In this document: positions 59,701-64,000 of the stretch, piece by piece | Layout of the letters: each line of letters opens with the position of its first letter | How positions within the stretch are numbered: the first letter of the stretch is position 1 | Assembly (NCBI GenBank): GCA_963680875.1 | Contig: OY804577.1 | Span: 147,392,196-147,456,195 of the forward strand | Origin: Bathymodiolus brooksi | Lineage: Eukaryota > Mollusca > Bivalvia > Mytilida > Modiolidae | Reading direction: 5' to 3' | DNA: 64,000 bases | Notes under the pieces: generated by a model | The model's database searches: none | What the model was told of the DNA's origin: nothing | What the model saw: the letters and a program-made list of their open reading frames with translations, nothing else | Position numbers and translations under genes: made by a program

Positions 59701-62700
59701 CCATTTGTATTATTATTATTTTCAGTGATATACAGGCCAGACCATTTGTATTATTATTATTTTCAGTGATAAACAGGCCAGACCATTTATATTATTATTA
59801 TTTTCAGTGATATACAGGCCAGACCATTTGTATTATTATTATTTTCTGTGATAAACAGGCCAAACCATTTATATTATTATTATTTTCAGTGATAAACAGG
59901 CCAGACCATTTATATTATTATTATTTTCAGTGATAAACAGGCCAGACCCTTTGTATTATTATTATTTTCAGTGATAAACAGGGCAGACCATTTGTATTAT
60001 TATTATTTTCAGTGATAAACATGCCAGACCATTTGTATTATTATTATTTTCAGTGATAAACAGGCCAGACCATTTGTATTATTATTATTTTCAGTGATAA
60101 ACAGGCCAGACCATTTGTATTATTATTATTTTCAGTGATAAACAGGCCAAACCATTTATATTATTATTATTTTCAGTGATAAACAGGCCAAACCATTTAT
60201 ATTATTATTATTTTCAGCAATAAACAGGCCAGAACATTTATATTATTATTATTTTCAGTGATAAACAGGCCAAACCATTTATATTATTATTATTTTCAGT
60301 GATAAACAGGCCAGACCATTTGTATTATTATTATTTTCAGTGATATACAGGCCAGACCATTTGTATTATTATTATTTTCAGTGATAAACAGGCCAGACCA
60401 TTTATATTATTATTATTTTCAGTGATATACAGATGAAACCATTTGTATTATTATTATTTTCAGTGATATACAGGCCAGACCATTTGTATTATTATTATTT
60501 TCTGTGATAAACAGGACAGACCATTTATATTATTATTATTTTCAATGATATACAGAACAAACCATTTGTATTATTATTATTTTCAGTGATAAACAGGCCA
60601 GACCATTTGTATTATTATTATTTTCAGTGATATACAGGCCAGACCATTTGTATTATTATTATTTTCAGTGATAAACAGGCCAGACCATTTATATTATTAT
60701 TATTTTCAGTGATATACAGGCCAGACCATTTGTATTATTATTATTTTCTGTGATAAACAGGCCAAACCATTTATATTATTATTATTTTCAGTGATAAACA
60801 GGCCAGACCATTTATATTATTATTATTTTCAGTGATAAACATGCCAGACCCTTTGTATTATTATTATTTTCAGTGATAAACAGGGCAGACCATTTGTATT
60901 ATTATTATTTTCAGTGATAAAAATGCCAGACCATTTGTATTATTATTATTTTCAGTGATAAACAGGCCAGACCATTTGTATTATTATTATTTTCAGTGAT
61001 AAACAGGCCAGACCATTTGTATTATTATTATTTTCAGTGATAAACAGGCCAAACCATTTATATTATTATTATTTTCAGTGATAAACAGGCCAAACCATTT
61101 ATATTATTATTATTTTCAGCAATAAACAGGCCAGAACATTTATATTATTATTATTTTCAGTGATAAACAGGCCAAACCATTTATATTATTATTATTTTCA
61201 GTGATAAACAGGCCAGACCATTTGTATTATTATTATTTTCAGTGATAAACAGGCCAGACCATTTGTATTATTATTATTTTCAGTGATATACAGGCCAGAC
61301 CATTTGTATTATTATTATTTTCAGTGATAAACAGGCCAGACCATTTATATTATTATTATTTTCAGTGATATACAGATGAAACCATTTGTATTATTATTAT
61401 TTTCAGTGATATACAGGCCAGACCATTTGTATTATTATTATTTTCTGTGATAAACAGGACAGACCATTTATATTATTATTATTTTCAATGATATACAGAA
61501 CAAACCATTTGTATTATTATTATTTTCAGTGATATACAGGCCAGACCATTTGTATTATTATTATTTTCAGTGATATACAGGCCAGACCATTTGTATTATT
61601 ATTATTTTCAGTGATAAACAGGCCAGACCATTTATATTATTATTATTTTCAGTGATATACAGGCCAGATCATTTGTATTATTATTATTTTCAGTGATAAA
61701 CAGGCCAAACCATTTGTATTATTATTATTTTCAGTGATAAACAGGCCAGACCATTTGTATTATTATTATTTTCAGTGATAAACAGGCTAGACCATTTATA
61801 TTATTATTTTCAGTGATAAATAGGCCAGAACATTTGTGTTATTATTATTTTCAGTGATATACAGGCCAGACCATTTGTATTATTATTATTTTCAGTAATA
61901 AACAGGCCAGACCATTTGTATTATTATTATTTTTAGTGATAAACAGGCCAGACCATTTGTATTATTATTATTTTCAGTGATATACAGATCCAACCATTTG
62001 TATTATTATTATTTTCAGTGATATACAGGCCAGACCATTTATATTATTATTATTTTCAGTGATATACAGATCCAATCATTTGTATTATTATTATTTTCAG
62101 TGATATACAGGCCAGACCATTTGTATTATTATTATTTTCAGTGATAAACAGGCCAGACCATTTATATTATTATTATTTTCAGTGATATACAGACCAGACC
62201 ATTTGTATTATTATTATTTTCTGTGATAAACAGGCCAAACCATTTATATTATTATTATTTTCAGTGATAAACAGGCCAGACCATTTATATTATTATTATT
62301 TTCAGTGATAAACAGGCCAGACCCTTTGTATTATTATTATTTTCAGTGATAAACAGGGCAGACCATTTGTATTATTATTATTTTCAGTGATAAACATGCC
62401 AGACCATTTGTATTATTATTATTTTCAGTGATAAACAGGCCAGTCCATTTGTATTATTATTATTTTCAGTGATAAACAGGCCAGACCATTTGTATTATTA
62501 TTATTTTCAGTGATAAACAGGCCAGACCATTTGTATTATTATTTTCAGTGATAAACAGGCCAAACCATTTATATTATTATTATTTTCAGTGATAAACAGG
62601 CCAGACCATTTGTATTATTATTATTTTCAGTGATAAACAGGCCAGACCATTTGTATTATTATTATTTTCAGTGATATACAGGCCAGACCATTTGTATTAT

Positions 62701-64000
62701 TATTATTTTCAGTGATAAACAGGCCAAACCATTTATATTATTATTATTTTCAGCAATAAACAGGCCAGACCATTTATATTATTATTATTTTCAGTGATAA
62801 ACAGGCCAAACCATTTATATTATTATTATTTTCAGTGATAAACAGGCCAGACCATTTGTATTATTATTATTTTCAGTGATAAACAGGCCAGACCATTTGT
62901 ATTATTATTATTTTCAGTGATATACAGGCCAGACCATTTGTATTATTATTATTTTCAGTGATAAACAGGCCAGACCATTTATATTATTATTATTTTCAGT
63001 GATATACAGATGAAACCATTTGTATTATTATTATTTTCAGTGATATACAGGCCAGACCATTTGTATTATTATTATTTTCTGTGATAAACAGGACAGACCA
63101 TTTATATTATTATTATTTTCAATGATATACAGATCAAACCATTTGTATTATTATTATTTTCAGTGATAAACAGGCCAGACCATTTGTATTATTATTATTT
63201 TCAGTGATAAACAGGCCAAACCATTTGTATTATTATTATTTTCAGTAATAAACAGGCCAGACCATTTGTATTATTATTATTTTCAGTGATAAACAGGCCA
63301 AACCATTTGTATTATTATTATTTTCAGTAATAAACAGGCCAGACCATTTGTATTATTATTATTTTCAGTGATAAACAGGCCAGACCATTTGTATTATTAT
63401 TATTTTCAGTGATAAACAGGCCAAACCATTTATATTATTATTATTTTTAGTCATAAACAGGCCAAACCATTTATATTATTATTATTTTCAGTAATAAACA
63501 GGCCAAACCATTTATATTATTATTATTTTCAGTGATAAACAGGCCAGACCATTTGTATTATTATTATTTTCAGTGATATACAGGCCAGACCATTTGTATT
63601 ATTATTATTTTCTGTGATAAACAGGCCAGACCATTTGTATTATTATTATTTTTAGTGATAAACAGGCCAGACCATTTGTATTATTATTATTTTCAGTGAT
63701 ATACAGATCCAACCATTTGTATTATTATTATTTTCAGTGATATACAGGCCAGACCATTTATATTATTATTGTTGTCAGTGATAAACAGGCCAGACCATTT
63801 GTATTATTATTATTTTCAGTGATATACAGGCCAGACCATTTGTATTATTATTATTTTCAGTGATAAACAGGCCACACCATTTATATTATTATTTTCAGTG
63901 ATAAACAGGCCAAACCATTTATATTATTATTGTTTTCAATGATAAACAGGCCAGACCATTTGTATTATTATTATTTTCAGTGATATACAGGGCAGACCAT
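44775..64000 (+). repeat. 41-bp acceptor-site array, about 470 copies, runs off the window
   Basis: The unit is GTATTATTATTATTTTCAG (19 bp) followed by TGATAAACAGGCCAGACCAT and TT. The first part is a textbook 3' splice site. Common variants are ATATTATTA for GTATTATTA, a 38-bp form with one ATT fewer, GATATACAG for GATAAACAG, GCTAGACC, GCCAAACC and AGATCCAACC. Variants recur in ordered blocks: ACCATTCGTATTATTTTTAT near 56013 and 57755, and GCCACACTATTTG near 56086 and 57828, both offset by 1742 bp. Since 41 is not divisible by 3 and TGA begins the second part, no frame stays open for long and no protein is encoded. Confidence 0.96.
44794..44815 (+). other. First candidate exon-H-like 5' end (repeat copy)
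   Basis: Directly after the first array acceptor (AG at 44792-44793), TGATAAACAGGCCAGACCAT plus TT would extend exon G as S-DKQARPF. In this copy the next codons are ATA TTA TTA TAA, so splicing here would end the protein almost at once. I take it as a repeat copy of the start of the real exon, which should lie beyond 64000. Confidence 0.45.

Noticed and set aside
44775..64000. Each 41-bp unit as a 22-nt exon plus a 19-nt GT...AG mini-intron
   Set aside because: 19 nt is far below the size at which spliceosomal introns are removed, and many units read ATATTA instead of GTATTA, which destroys the GT.

Overview
This is a eukaryotic, intron-rich, AT-rich window, most likely from a mollusc or a related lophotrochozoan. 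The taxon is inferred from the repeats: a SINE with the GTACTCCGGTTTCCTCCAC body, a modular repeat whose ends are GCTCACCTG / CAGGTGAGC, and a Tx1/L1-type LINE. No bacterial feature is present (no operon, Shine-Dalgarno site, tRNA, rRNA or CRISPR).

One gene appears to cross the window on the + strand. I can see seven short internal exons (28 to 97 nt; 434 nt, about 144 codons) at 4462, 5818, 7346, 32544, 37330, 40273 and 44135. All are flanked by GT/AG and keep one open frame across every junction (intron phases 1, 2, 0, 0, 2, 0, 2). The first and last exons lie outside the window and I do not recognise the protein. The long open frames elsewhere are by-products of tandem repeats.

Roughly four fifths of the window is tandem repeat: a ~332-bp satellite (1-4171), a 39-bp array (5904-6772), a 22-bp array (7418-13527), a 58-bp array with higher-order structure (14351-30539), a 48-bp array running into a ~33-bp array (32680-37070), arrays of 37, 46, 35 and 38 bp, a 42-bp array (44185-44774) and a 41-bp array (44775 to the window end). 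Transposon remnants lie between them: piggyBac-like, a tRNA-type SINE with a perfect 12-bp target duplication, Tigger/pogo-like with TA-flanked inverted repeats, a hAT-like MITE with a perfect 8-bp target duplication, a decayed LINE, a 28-bp perfect foldback, and three copies of the GCTCACCTG-type element.

The main observation is that several intronic satellites look built from splice junctions of this gene. The 42-bp array begins at the first base of the intron after exon G and repeats the donor GTAAGA. The 41-bp array repeats a 3' splice site plus a 22-nt stretch that continues the reading frame of exon G. The 48-bp unit resembles the exon D donor, the 39-bp array starts seven bases inside the intron after exon B, and the 22-bp unit resembles a branch point, pyrimidine tract and AG. 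The seven exons are therefore embedded in introns carrying hundreds of splice-site look-alikes.
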